Source of the DNA: Marsupella aquatica
Lineage: Eukaryota; Marchantiophyta
Direction: 5' to 3'
DNA length: 64,000 nucleotides
Assembly (NCBI GenBank): GCA_973895155.1
Contig: OZ316897.1
Location: forward strand, 8,308,001-8,372,000
Positions 35,854 to 47,930 of the stretch are shown one piece after another; position 1 is the stretch's first letter; every line of letters starts with the position of its first letter. A program made the translations under genes and the position numbers. The notes beneath the pieces are model-generated. The model was given only the letters and a program-made list of their open reading frames with translations. It was not told the DNA's origin and ran no database searches.

Positions 35854-37633
35854 TGGTCACCTTGAATCCAATTGGCAGGGAGTCCGTCACATGGGATTTT
35901 GTGTTCTGTTTCTGTATGCAACTGTTGGGAGGATGCATGCTCCTGTGTTTGATGCCCCTATGTAATGTTCATCTATAGTTACATACTAGAGGAGTGATGT
36001 TTGATGCTATCGAGACACGGTTTTGAAGGGAAAAAAACTATTGCAGAAATCTTTGGAGATTCGGAGGCAGAAATTACGGTTGAAGGGGTCGTTGGGACAA
36101 TCAATACAGACGTTGGCTTTGGTTGAGATCTACCTTCCTACTCTCGGAATTATTTGTCGAAACTATTTCACGATAACAAACATGGAAACATCAGTGTTCG
36201 GGGACTACCGAATTGTTCTAAAGTTTTTGGAATTCAGTTTTGTGGAAACTTCGGCAGACAACATTTGATTTCCAGCTCCCCATTAAAGAAAGAAAGGATA
36301 CTTCATGAGACAGTGGCTGCGAGAAAGAGTAGTATTGGCACAAAAAGCCAGAGGATTGCTAAATAATGCCCGCATCATTCTGCTGTGATGGCTAGTCCAA
36401 GTTTCACCGGGTACTGAACTGAATTTCGGAGGTATGAAATTGCGACTAAGCCACATCCTTCTTCTCAGTGTGAAGTACTAATCTCGGTCAACAGTTGTCT
36501 GTCCGATTTCATTCTATAAAACGCCCTGTTGGATGTTACTCTTCCTTCATTCGTGAACAATGCAGCGCAATTGAGAAATTGCCTCGAAGTGCTTCACCTT
36601 GTTACAAAGACATGCGGCTGAGGTTAGAATACGCTGTAACAGCATATATGGAATCCAAACACCAACCAATGTTTCACTAGAACAATTTCTTGCCAATTTC
36701 TGGAGCGCATAAAAACATATGTGAGATGCCAACTCTTTTAACCTGACAAGCGACCAATAACATTTCAGGATTACAGCAGTTCACATTCCTTGCTCATGCT
36801 TGAGTCGAAGTTTACCTATTGGCAAGGCAAGGGATAACAGCATATTGTTTCGGCAACTTTTGCAATGCTTGAGAGCAAGGGTACTTACGAAGTGGATAGA
36901 ATCCTAATTATTCACTCACATGACCCTCAATGTTAACATGTAGGCTTTCCTTTTAACCTTACGTGCTGCCCAGCTAATGTCATTGCATCTCGGATGGACA
37001 ACCCTGAACCTAAATTTCTAATGTGTGTTCAGAGCCTACCTATCCTTGACTCTACAGATAGTCCTTGAGAAGAAGGGAAAGATTGCAAGCGAGATGGTAT
37101 CAACCTTCAAGGTCTTGGCTCCTTGTTGTCAGGGAATCCAATCTATCGATTTTTCAATGACTTCCAATACAGAATACAGTCAGACATTAAAGAATGAGGT
37201 GAAATGAAGGATGGTGACCCAAAAACAAGTAACCTTAAATTCTCACACTGACACAGATTGATTTATGAAACTTCGGTTGAGGTCATGGGCAGTGCTCTGA
37301 ACTCAAAGTCATCTCCATCTCAAATTTGTCTCGTTCTGATAATCTCATTTTGCTCTAGCAGAACTGCAGGTGACTTAGAGCTAAGGACGTTCTGAAGCCC
37401 TTCTGACAGTTTGAGCCCCTAATCAAATCCTGAGTAGTTCAACTGAGAGATAACATATCCAACCTGGATCCATGCCTGAATAAAAGTAGACTCATCCCGA
37501 TTTCACCACATTAGGGACACTTCTATCCATCTCATGGCTTGACTCCAAAGCGAATTTGATTCTCCAAGAGACCGAACTGAGTTGGTTCGAAAGGAGTTCA
37601 CCATCAATCCTACAATTTGGAAAAAGAGGAACA

Positions 37634-37696
37634 CTCTGCGGTAAATCTACGTCAGCCGTACAACCAACTAACAGCTGACGTAGATTTACCGCAGAG
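37634..37696. repeat. Perfect 23-bp inverted repeat with 17-nt loop
   Basis: Arm 37634-37656 (CTCTGCGGTAAATCTACGTC plus AGC) is exactly complementary to 37674-37696. The loop is 37657-37673. A transcript from either strand would fold into a 23-bp stem without mismatches. No TIR-type transposon, terminator T-run or coding gene explains it. It might be a small-RNA foldback, a microinversion-type duplication, or a protein-binding palindrome. Confidence 0.9.
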
Positions 37697-39174
37697 GACA
37701 GAACACTGGTACTTGGATGAATAGCTGAAGAAAGATTACAGACTTTCGTTTTACACAAGTACGAAAATGGATATGGAGGCAAAGGACCACGAAAACACTA
37801 CCGAGCCGATGAGACATCTCCGAATTCAGCCCATTGTGAGGGGTTTCGTACTGTACAAAAAATGCTTGCCTTCGAATTTATCTGTTCTCTGCTTTGACGG
37901 GTTCACCAAACGTACCGGACCGAGGGGAGCTGAGCCGTGCAGGAGCCCATCCAGTACTTGAGACACTGAATATGCAAAGGTAATATTTGACTAGTTCGGC
38001 GTTTCTGTCACGCTAGGCATATACCACTGACGTACACCGACTCAGTCTTTTATTTCGATCTGTACACGGCGGGATCATTTTCTTTTCGGGGCAAAGGAAA
38101 TCTACGCACTATCGACGATGTTCCATGGAAAATTGGATATCTACATGTTACGCAGTTTTACACGATTTCCGTGCCGACTATGTATTGGACTCCCGAGTCG
38201 AGATTAAAACACACCAAGAAAATATACTGCACTTCTTTGCACTGATCTTTCACCAATCGTTCAATCTTAGTTATTAATACCTTCAAATCTTTCAGCATCA
38301 TGACTACAAGAAAAGCACGAACGTTGAGACAACATGATTGCGTTCCAGCTAAGGCGTTACTTACTTAGAGATGTTGCCTGATAGAAAGGTCAAAGGTCCC
38401 ACGGAAACGACTTCAAGTCCCTGAAAAATTAATGTGGCTGTCCCTGGCGGTCAAGTTGAGATGCACAAAATTTGATTCTGAAGAATCCGCCCAGCAATGG
38501 TGAGTGAACGAAGTTTCAGACTTTTCCTTGGTTGAATCGCGAGTGTTCGTGAAGACTACGGAGATTCAACTTCGCTCCATTAGTTCTACAGTACACCTAT
38601 GATCTCAAGTTTCGAGTAGGCGTCCGTGTAGTCTAGAACAGTTGCACGACCAATTTTCTGAGCCTCTCCATGATCTCAAGATGCATGACAACCGAGCTTC
38701 CTTTGTACAGTGCTTGGCGGAGAATGATGGTGAGAAATTCAACTACGGAGAGGTGAACATCGCGCGCAAGTTCCCGAATGGAAATCCAAGTGAACATACG
38801 TGTTGAATAGTCTCAATGCGCGTCAAATTGATGAGAGAGGAAAAAAGCCATGGAGAGACGGTGATCCCCGTGCGACACCATCGGAGTTGCAAAAGTGGAG
38901 GGTAGCGAGTTCCGGAATTGAAAATTCGATAACTCACGTACGCTTTTCATTTATTCCAATGCGCGTGAGATCCGTCATGCTGTCGGTGTCCTGCATAGCC
39001 AATAGTTCGAGGAATGATCAGGATCTCCATAGTGAATTCGAGGACATGATCAAGATCTAAATCACATCACAATTGTTGTCGATGTCTCATCCAAAAGCCT
39101 ATTTCCTCAGTTTTTGGGAAGTCGACTGAGAAAGAAAGAGATATATATCAAATTGTCTACATCGCAGACATCTA

Positions 39175-39246
39175 ATCAGAGTGGCGCAGCGGAAGCGTGG
39201 TGGGCCCATAACCCACAGGTCCCAGGATCGAAACCTGGCTCTGATA
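39175..39246 (+). tRNA. Initiator tRNA-Met (anticodon CAT)
   Basis: 72 nt folding as a complete cloverleaf without intron. The acceptor stem is ATCAGAG/CTCTGAT with discriminator A. The anticodon stem GTGGG/CCCAC gives the three consecutive G:C pairs typical of initiators, and the anticodon CAT is at 39207-39209. The T arm CCAGG-ATCGAAA-CCTGG has A at position 54 instead of T. The A1:T72 pair and A54/A60 mark the eukaryotic initiator rather than elongator Met. An upstream TATATATA at ~39141-39148 (about -30) and a TTTT at 39274-39277 fit polymerase III transcription in plants. Confidence 0.96.
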
Positions 39247-39955
39247 CTCAGAGTGCAAGCTTCCCAAGAAATCTTTTCCCCTCTCCTTTTAAGAAATTGG
39301 AGACTAATTGTATATTTGAAGAGGAAGCTCCTGTGGACCACAGAGTTTGAGAAGATGCTAGGATGGACTCCTGTAACTTACATGGACCGCTGTAAAATGT
39401 TTTAGTATACTTGGAGTAAGCTTCCAGTCAGATAATCTTTTGTTCTCAACATATAGTCCTGTCCCTTTCCATTTGAGAAATTAGGCACTTATTGTATATT
39501 TGAAGAGAAAGCTCCTGCAACCCACATAGTCTAGGAAGATGCTAGGATGGACTGTTGTAACTTACATGGACCACTGTAATATGTTTTAGTTTACTTGGAG
39601 TAAGCTTCTGGTCATAATCTTTAATTTGTTCTCAACATATAGTCTTGTCCCTTTCCTTTTGAGAAATTGGACACTAACTGTAGATTTGAAAAGAGAGCTC
39701 CTCTAGACCACAAAGTTTGAGAAGATACTAGGATGGACTTTGTAACTTACATGTACCACTGTAAAATGGTCTGGTTTACTCAGAGTGCAAGATTATCGTC
39801 AGATCTTTTGTTCACAACATAAAGTCTTGTCCCTTTTACTTTTGAGAAATTGGACACTAATTTGTAGATTTGAAAAGAAAGCTACTCTAGACCACAAAGT
39901 TTGAGAAGATGCTCGGATGGACTGCTGTAACTTAGAGGAACCACTCTAAAATGTT
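39247..39955 (+). repeat. ~183-bp tandem array directly after the tRNA (four units)
   Basis: Core phrases 'gagaaattggacactaa', 'agctcctctagaccacaaag' and 'gatgctaggatggact' recur near 39290, 39475, 39658 and 39843. Each unit opens with a 'ctcagagtgcaag' or 'cttggagtaagc' phrase. The first unit starts at the tRNA's 3' end and lacks ~25 bp found in the others. Units are moderately diverged. I see no coding content. Confidence 0.9.
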
Positions 39956-42900
39956 TACAGAGTCCCATGGGAATTTCCTTCCAAAATCCCTGGTAGCAAG
40001 TGTAGCCACATGAACACTATTTGTCACAAACAAGAACCTTTATGATTATGCAAGAAGAACCAAACTTACTTGATCATTTGTGTTTGAAAGAAAAATAATT
40101 AGTTAGACATAAGTAAAGTAGGGTACCCAAAACCTCAGGGGCTCTTTTCATGTTGGGGTCCGTCAAGCAAAATAACACCCCCTCTTAACCAGGGCACAAA
40201 ATTTCAAACTGTGGGTATGACACGAGACTTTGACTCTTACAGCTCCTTACGGCACGAGTTGCTATATAACGTTCAAGATGACTTTGCAAAGGACAAGAAT
40301 TATTGTCCCACGACTATTTTGTAATACAAATCTGTCCACTTTTCATACTGTACGTACTTTTCTGTAGTGGGCAAATCGCTCCAAAAGGTCAAAAGGGTGG
40401 CACGTTTGACTCGTTGCTTGGAATCGCTATTTAGATGGAAACCTAGAGTTGTTATGTTATTTTATTTTATAATATATATATATCTACAGTAGTCGTCGAC
40501 TCTTCCATGCCATATTCCCATCCCCTTGAAATTGTCAGCTCTTCTTTGGTGTTTGTTCTCTTTGGACCTCCTTTTGCTTTCCCTTAATTGTTTCTTTTGT
40601 TTGGTATTTCTTGTAAAATGTATGGTTTTGACTTTAGAGCGCATCTCCAATGGCTATTGGGTTGGTCCACTATCAGGCACACTATGTTGACCAAAAACTC
40701 CAACCCCAACAGGTTACTAGAACCTAATTCATTGTGAACTTATTGAATGGGTTTTTTAACTGGTCACTGGGACTGTATTTGAGCCATGATATCACGCATT
40801 GACTAAATACAGGGTTCATTCCTGGGTTAGCTAAGATCAAATAATAAATACCTCTAAAGGACCCATAAACCATTGCACTTGCAATTTGGCATTACCTTGC
40901 TATATATAGTATACTAAAAATAGGTAAAGCAATTACGTTATATTAAATGTATGCAGTAAGGGAATAGAGTTCACCATTGGGGATGCTCTTAAATTGCTTG
41001 TCAACAATGCACAATACTGTTAATATTAATCTTCTCTGTGAAACCAAACCTTGTACTCCAAATAAGTTATAAGTTTCCTTTAGTTCCTTTGTCGTAGGGG
41101 GGTCTCTAGGTTTTTTTTGGCTCTCTGGTGTTCCTGGGCTTTCTCTCAGTGTTTTCTCCCTTTAATTGTTTCTCCTGTCATTGCAATCTTGTCTCCTGAT
41201 TTGGGGATTTTTGTTCTTTGGTGGTGAGATATATATGGTGGTGCATGTGGATGATTTTTTAATTTATTTATTTTGGGAAGGGTAGGGTAGAGACCCTGCT
41301 GCATGTTTAAGAAATTGGACATCCACATCCACTTTTATTTAAAGAGGGCACCAAAAACACAAGAGGCTCTGAGGGTTGAAAGTGGAAGCACAATGAAAAG
41401 GAGTGCCTAGGGTGAGCAAAACCCAGAAACCCTCCACAATGCAGACTAAAAACTGATAACACAATTTTATAGCTAGAAAACTTGTATTAAAGACATCACA
41501 AATTATTTATTGTGAAAAATTGTGCGTGCATACACAGAACATTTTGGAAACCTGTCCTAGCTGGAAGATTCTTTTCGTTTATTTTAAGGTGAAATTAACC
41601 GCCTTTGAGCAAGTTATGCAACTAGAAGATTGATGGTTTTGATGGACTGCCTTTCAATGCCGGGAGTCCTCGCTTATTTTCTTTCTACCCATCACCCAAA
41701 AGTAAATATAGTGTTTGTTATTGGGTTGAGAAGAACAGTTTTAAATTTCTGTAGAGGAACATTGGGTTTTTAAAATCTAATTCTGAGAATTCTAAGAGAC
41801 GATAGGGTTACTTTTATAGATGAATTTTGGAAATATTTTTTGAATATTCTAGAAAGATAGGGGTAGAAAAACAGTTCAAATAAACTTTTGTCTTATTTTT
41901 TAGGGTGATTAATAGCTATAAATGTTGAGAGTTTTATGAGACCCCCTTTAGAGTGAGGCCCCCAGTTTCAATGAGCAAAGTACTGTGTTTGAAGGTCTTC
42001 AAATTTCACACCCCACAGATGCAGTGTTTTCTGTACTGGTAAAATTTTGATCTCAAAGACCTCAAAAAACTGGTGTGCCCAAGACAGTTGCAATTGAACC
42101 TGGCACAACATTAGCCACCCCTAAAGTCCTTCCTAATCTTGAAGGTAGTCACCCCGGCCCTCCCTCTGAACCCACATCCCTGTCATCGCTGTGCCAATGC
42201 AGGCTCCAAGCTATTCACCACCACCTCCTACCCTGAGACACAGGCTCCAGGTTGCCGTCTTCCCTCCATGGAACCCCCGACACCCCGTTCAATCAAATGT
42301 CTCACCATTATTCAGCCACTTGTCTAACTCAACAGGGAGCTTTACAAGAGCTCGGAGGCTGGTTTTTTCTGTCTGAGATGCAATTGTAGCCATTCAAATG
42401 AGAGAACAGGCCAGACTTCAGTTTCCATAAACTTGGATGCTCAATCTGGAAAAAACCATTACCTGTCCTAGTAACCTATTAGTGAACCCCTTGTGGGACC
42501 CTTTTGTTTGCTGATTTGGCCATGTATTCTATCAAAAACTAGATTACCTCAGAGGCTGTCTAAAGAATGAACCACCTGCCCATTTCTATTTAGGATCTGG
42601 CATTTATTTTTGGAAGACACAATTTAGACTCAAGCATTTTAAAGGTTTGTGGGTTTCCAATGGGCAAACAATGCCCCAAGTTCTTACAGGAGCATCTTCA
42701 ACTGTGTACTCTATTTGCTTACTGTACACATAAAATGCAGCGTCAGAAGGTGAATTTTTTTACCATACCTTATATAACAAGGATATACGCCAAAAAACAA
42801 GCCCAATGGTTGCTGGGTTTTTTTATTACCTCTTGATGGATAACCCAAGAATGAATCCTGTCGTTAGTCAATACTTTATACATTATTTTGCTCAAATGCA

Positions 42901-45556
42901 ATTCCAGTAAACAATAAACCCAGTAAGTTTGCATCTGACTAGCTTTCCAATAATTCAATGGGATTATTGCCTTTTTTCTGAACCTTACTGGACTTGGTCT
43001 ACATAGCATTACAGTAGACCAACCCAGTAACCTTTCCAGAGGCTCTAAAGCCCCCTAAATTTCCTAGAGGTCACCACATCTTCTGACAAAACTTGTTTCT
43101 ACTAGACACCACATCTTATTATTTCATGAAAACCCTTGTACACCCAAAGTCAGATCATGGGCTTGCTCTCCACTCACCACCACATCTTAGTATTTCATGA
43201 AAACTCTTGTAGACCCAAAGTCAGATCATGGGTGGGCGAGAGATGGCCACCCCTCCAGCTTGAGCCCCACTGCTGACTAATTAGTGTTTCCACATAGCGC
43301 TCCTGCCTTGTTCCAGACTTTGAAACCGACCACAATGTCACAGTGATTTGCTTTGGGCAATGAGAAAGGTGTGCACTGCGAGTAGGTGAGGTTCTTCTGC
43401 TCGAACCCAGCCTAGTGCTGTAAAAGCAATCTCAGTATCTCACTGATATAACGTACAGTGTACATAGGGACACATAGACCGGCAATAAAAGTAAATCATG
43501 ATACTCCAACAATGGCGTCACCCTTGAGTTCCCTTTCCCAGTTTCCCGCTTTGGCGCTCTGTCTCCTTTCGTTCCACAGTAGGTGAGTTGCAGTCTTCCT
43601 TCTGCGAAGCGCCAATGCATGGGGAATAGTGAACTCGACAACGAACTGGTCTACTGGACTGGCTCGAAATCAGAGGCAGGAGGCTGCCATGTGCGGGATT
43701 ACTGCAAAGCACCTCGTTTCATTTATTACGTGCGCCTGGTCAGGTGTGTACCTGTGTAGTGTGTACCCTCAGCAGTCAGCACCTTGGCTTGTCATCAGAG
43801 GATTCAGAGTTTCAGACATCAGCTGTGTAAGTTCAGCACCAGGGATTGTCATCCGATTATCAGAGGATTCAGATATCGAAGGCAGTGCTGAATCTGCGTC
43901 TGCTGATGCTTGAGGACAAAGAGTAGGCCGAACTCAGTGGTCAATGTTGTTTTATGACCTGTAGGCAGAACTCAAGTGCTCATTGTTTTTTGTGGGTTGT
44001 TAGAGTTGTGGGCATTTAACTGCGCCAACGAGCATCTAGTCTAAAGCCTATTGAAATCGTTTGCAGTCCAATACAAAGTCAACTTCAAAGTGGCTGCATT
44101 CCTAGGCAAAAAACGCTAAAAGGGCTCCAAAGTTGTCCTGGGGCAGCATCAACGGCTGTGTGTGACACTGTGCCTCCAAGCAAGCAAATTTCGTAAGCCG
44201 GCAATACTACTTTCCCACGGAGATGACCGAATTAACAAATTCACTCAACTACGCCTCTCGCTACACATGGGCGGTGTACCAGTCTGTGGACCCGTGGGCT
44301 GTGCATCGTCATCGTTTAAAATCGGTCAGGCAGTTCTGAATTCCTTGATTCTGTCCCAAACAGCTTTTAGCTCGTTATTGAAAGCTATCAATCATGTAGA
44401 GACCAGAAAGGTAAAAGGCCTCCGAAAGCCCCACCACACATCATTGTTGATCATGCCCCGGCCGTCCCTCTTTCGTGGCTTTGAGGATATCTACTTGCCA
44501 GCAAATACCCACATCTCAAAATCCTGATCAAAGGCATCACAATTCAGTAAATTGAGCCGACATTCAGTGTCTGATGACGACCGAGCTGGTGAAGCGTATC
44601 AGTGTGTCGTTCCACATGTCCATGGACAAACATCAGTCAAATTTCCACTTGCCGCTTGAAACCGAGATTCCGTTGTGGCGCCGTTCGACATCCCTACAAC
44701 TCGGCTTAATATAGCTCGAATTATGAGACCCTGAGTATAGGACTACTATTACTTGCGTGTATAGCTAGATCGAGATGGGGCCACAAGACTTTGCATCCTT
44801 CTCAATATCCTAATGTCGCTTGTAGATCCAAGCAAATCCATCGCCATCAAAGAGGGATTTCACACTTTGGGGGGCTTGATTGACGATAACCCTTAACCGT
44901 GATCAAAACATTTCCGTCCTTAACGTAGTGTGGTGCATCCACAAAATAATCAGAAGACGCCAAAGAAGGCCATCGAGAACCGTTTACTTCTTTATTCGAT
45001 ACCACTGAACACTCAGCAGTCAGGGAAATCAATGTAAAGTAAACTTGGCACCGCATATTCGACACCACAGTACTTCTCTGGTCGTCCACGCCGTAAACCA
45101 AAGCGAGAGACTGTCGACCGCGTTATAATTTGACACTTTTGGAACAACTGAGCAGATGAGGTTTCATAGCTCGGGACTTATTTCTCAGATCATCGACACT
45201 ACAAACTTCTAATGAGTGTCTTCAACATACTCTACCGTTGATAATCCAGTCAGGCACTGCTTTAGACCCCGGCGAATTAGATTATGATCAATATGCGACC
45301 TACTCAATAGCTCGACGAATGACACTAAGCCGCAATGTACAAAGGTGGACCTCCCGACATAGATCGTGTGGGCCCTGAATTTTCGACCCGTGCTAACAGT
45401 GGTCATGAATGTGTAGCTGCGAACTTCGGTTCTTCCACTCATCTCGTCCTAATTTGCAGTTACAGTGATGTAGACTAAAATTGACAGTACCAGTACCACA
45501 AATTAGGCTCAGGCATTTCAAATGCACATTTACATGTCGCGCGCCGAAAGCCTAAT
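39956..45556. other. Gene-free stretch between the tRNA array and the GT34 gene
   Basis: No supported gene. It includes an AT microsatellite (~40470-40483), a fragment at ~41750-41970 related to dispersed repeats near 16800, 32300 and 49200 ('taattytgagaattctaa', 'agtgaggccccc'), and the 73-bp duplication at 43105-43240. Frames at 43629-43913 and 44162-44527 (plus) are unrecognised and weak. Confidence 0.4.
43105..43240 (+). repeat. Two-copy direct repeat, period ~73 bp
   Basis: 'caccacatcttattatttca' at ~43105 recurs at ~43178 with one change, followed in both by 'tgaaaacyctt' and 'acccaaagtcagatcatggg'. Confidence 0.85.
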
Positions 45557-45755
45557 TTACTGTGCCCGACAGTAAGTAAATACAATATATACATCCTTCA
45601 ATGTCAACCTTCCTCGTTCCATTCGAAGTCCCAAGCAGAGCTGGTCTAGAAGCATCTCGTGAGTACCTGCATGAAAAACAAATGAAAGTTTATGACCAAG
45701 GCAGGAGTTTCCAAGAGAGAACTCCAGACAAAGAACAGACAAACACCAACTTACC
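45557..45755 (-). other. 3'UTR of the GT34 gene with an 88-bp intron
   Basis: Minus-strand donor GTAAGT at 45754-45749, acceptor TGCAG ending at 45667. The exon junction would sit one base past the stop codon, too close to be expected to trigger nonsense-mediated decay. The downstream 3'UTR exon continues to at least ~45560. Confidence 0.6.
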
Positions 45756-47246
45756 TTAGAATAGAATCGTTGCGTTCGTCCAAAGATTTTCGGTGAGGAG
45801 CGTGAGTGGACGATCAGTATCCTTCCTCACGCGTGTGACCTTCGAATCACTCAGTGAGTTGTGCTGAAACCCGAAAATTTGAAGCACTTGGTTGTCGGCA
45901 AAATTGAACGCTCGATCCATCTGAGTGGTGCAACGCTCTCGGTCGTAATCACCGTAAGAACCGCTGCAAAATTTGCACCCCACAAAATGCGTGATAAACG
46001 GCCACCTATGATCGCCGAAGCCGGGGCGGAACTCCTGCATGTACTGCTCGTACTTATCGGAGAGGATGACCCAAAAGCCGTGAAGGTAGAACGAGTGCTC
46101 CAGGAAGATTTTAGGGCTGAGAACATCCTTCAGAGTATTGAGAAGATACACGAGTGCAGATTGATCGTCAGATTCGTAGTTCGGCGGCCTGCCTGTCAAG
46201 CTTTCGCTGAAGACTTGACCGACGATATCTCTATTATTACCCCTCTTCTCGCCCATAGGAGCCCACATGTCTAGGAGGTCGAGCGTCCACTGATTGTTTC
46301 TAACTAAAAATACTCCAGCATTCAGCCCACACCAATCTTTGTCATCGAACACCTTCCAAGAGAAGCCATGGACGACCATATTGTGGTTGACATATTTCTC
46401 TATAGGCAATTCAAACGCCATATCAGTAAACAAAGCATCGCTGTCCATCCACCAAATCCACTCTGCTTCCGGATGGGCGAGCATCATCTTGCGGACAATA
46501 GGAAGCTTGATCCAGAAATCGACCATTTCCTCGTGCATGACAACCATATTGTAGTAGATGTCCATGTCGTGGATCCTAGCATAATCAATTTTATTCTTTA
46601 GGGCCTTCAGAAGGTAATGGTCGCCAATGGTGCTTGGGCAGGCCTGTGGCTGCGAACCTGTGACGAGCATGATCCGCGGCTTCCCGTCCCGCGTGACATT
46701 CCTCCCAGGATTTTTCATGTTCCATTCTGATCTTTGCTCGTCCCAGTCTTTTATTCGAGGGCCCAACCGGTAAGTTGACGTGACGCTAGGACCGAACCCA
46801 GCGCCTGGCCCCAGCTCCTGCTGCTGAAAATACTCGAACTCCGACGTTTGGACACCAATGGAGCCCCTGAGGATGAGAATGGTCAGGAGGCCACACATTA
46901 ATGTCAGTCTCGCACTCCTTTGCTGACGGCTTCCCCACCCTCCATAGAAGTTCTTAAAAGACGGCGGAGAGCCTTTCAATTTCCTCATACTAGCATTCCG
47001 TTGCAAAACCCTGTCCGAGCTCAGGGCTCGTTGGAGAGTTTTGTCCGCGTTACCAGACCTCGATGGAGATTTCTCAAGACTACCCATGCTTGCGGGACTC
47101 CTCACCTTCGAGACTCCCTGCCAAAGATGAGAACGAAGCTTAGTGCTATCACTTTTGCAAACATTGCATGGGGAGAACGGCTGTTGGAAATAGTACAGGT
47201 TCCTCCTATCGACTAAGTCTACCCTCCTAAGATCTAAGCTACCCAA
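45756..47246 (-). CDS. Xyloglucan 6-xylosyltransferase (GT34), 496 aa
   Basis: A Golgi type II membrane enzyme that transfers xylose from UDP-xylose to the glucan backbone of xyloglucan, a hemicellulose. It has a long basic cytosolic N-terminus (~1-110), one membrane anchor (~114-130, LTLMCGLLTILILRG), a stem, and a GT34 catalytic domain (~190-440). Visible family text: RIMLVTGSQPQACPSTIGDH, YLLKALKNKIDYARIHDMDI, WIWWMDSDALFTDMAFELP (DxD metal/nucleotide site, Asp268-Ser-Asp270), GVFLVRNNQWTLDLLDMWAP, DDQSALVYLL, LHGFWVILSDKYE, FGDHRWPFITHFVGCKFC and MDRAFNFADNQVLQIFGF. The XXT-like ending matches xyloglucan enzymes better than galactomannan galactosyltransferases. There are no introns in the coding sequence. 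The stop lies immediately before a good donor (TAAG/GTAAGT), so an 88-bp intron (45667-45754) interrupts the 3'UTR. The cytosolic N-terminus is longer than usual; a second Met at residue 54 is an alternative start. Confidence 0.93.
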   Translation of the reverse strand: MGSLDLRRVDLVDRRNLYYFQQPFSPCNVCKSDSTKLRSHLWQGVSKVRSPASMGSLEKSPSRSGNADKTLQRALSSDRVLQRNASMRKLKGSPPSFKNFYGGWGSRQQRSARLTLMCGLLTILILRGSIGVQTSEFEYFQQQELGPGAGFGPSVTSTYRLGPRIKDWDEQRSEWNMKNPGRNVTRDGKPRIMLVTGSQPQACPSTIGDHYLLKALKNKIDYARIHDMDIYYNMVVMHEEMVDFWIKLPIVRKMMLAHPEAEWIWWMDSDALFTDMAFELPIEKYVNHNMVVHGFSWKVFDDKDWCGLNAGVFLVRNNQWTLDLLDMWAPMGEKRGNNRDIVGQVFSESLTGRPPNYESDDQSALVYLLNTLKDVLSPKIFLEHSFYLHGFWVILSDKYEQYMQEFRPGFGDHRWPFITHFVGCKFCSGSYGDYDRERCTTQMDRAFNFADNQVLQIFGFQHNSLSDSKVTRVRKDTDRPLTLLTENLWTNATILF

Positions 47247-47551
47247 GCCTCATTTCGGCATCGGGAAGCCGGATGGGGATTCCTGTTAGCTGTCAGTGCA
47301 CCTCTCAGCTGATCAAGCTCTCTAGAACCTAGGTGAAAGAATGTAGCACTGTCGTCTATTCAGCGAGCTCTAGGCAGAAACGTCCATCCATAATTTTCCA
47401 CGGACAGTTAATTTAAGCTATTGAATCGTGGGGGGCCATCACGGCAACTTACACAGCCAGAGGGTCCATCAAGCATATACCTCGCATTACATCTAGCAAC
47501 AATAGGAACTGAGTGAGCTGCAACAATACTAACTAAGCCTGTATCAACAAA

Positions 47552-47639
47552 GCTACTTCAGCTGCTGCAAGTAAGGATAACGTTCACAGCATTACGCTAC
47601 TTCAGCTGCTGCAAGTAAGGATAACGTTCACAGCATTAC
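47552..47639 (+). repeat. Perfect 44-bp tandem duplication
   Basis: Copies 47552-47595 and 47596-47639, each beginning 'gctacttcagctgctgcaag' and identical throughout. Confidence 0.97.
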
Positions 47640-47791
47640 CTCTGGCAGCGACGTGGGCTGAGCTGCAACAATATTTGGCCTGAGTGTGTCAAATCACGAA
47701 CTTCCTTCCGAGTTCCATCAGTCACAGCACAACCTTCCTTGATCCTCAGTCACCGTGTTCTCTCTTTCCAGTGAAACAGCGAGCAGAAGAA

Positions 47792-47930
47792 GACCACAAG
47801 CTGTGATCGAGGCTTGGCGTGGAGAAAAAACTTCAGCTCTCTCTCGACTCATCAGTCTCAGAACACAAGCTGTGAGGCTCGGCTTGGAGAGAAAGCTTCG
47901 TCTCTCTCTCCACTCATCAGTCTCTCGGAG
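47792..47930 (+). repeat. Imperfect ~67-bp tandem duplication, CT-rich
   Basis: 'acaagctgtga…gaggcttgg…gagaaa…ctctctctc.actcatcagtct' occurs twice in a row. The CT tracts lie where a 5'UTR or promoter of the minus-strand gene could be. Confidence 0.85.

Larger units (their letters stand above)
31691..39174. other. Long gene-free region
   Basis: No protein gene that I can support in ~7.5 kb. It holds the repeats listed separately (32989-33144, 34686-34989, 35808-35853, 37634-37696). The part 35-39 kb has more even base composition than typical intergenic DNA here and contains plausible splice-like signals, so undetected exons cannot be excluded. Confidence 0.4.

Noticed and set aside
45851-46601. 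Plus-strand frames of 77-137 residues
   Set aside because: Antisense shadows of the GT34 coding sequence.
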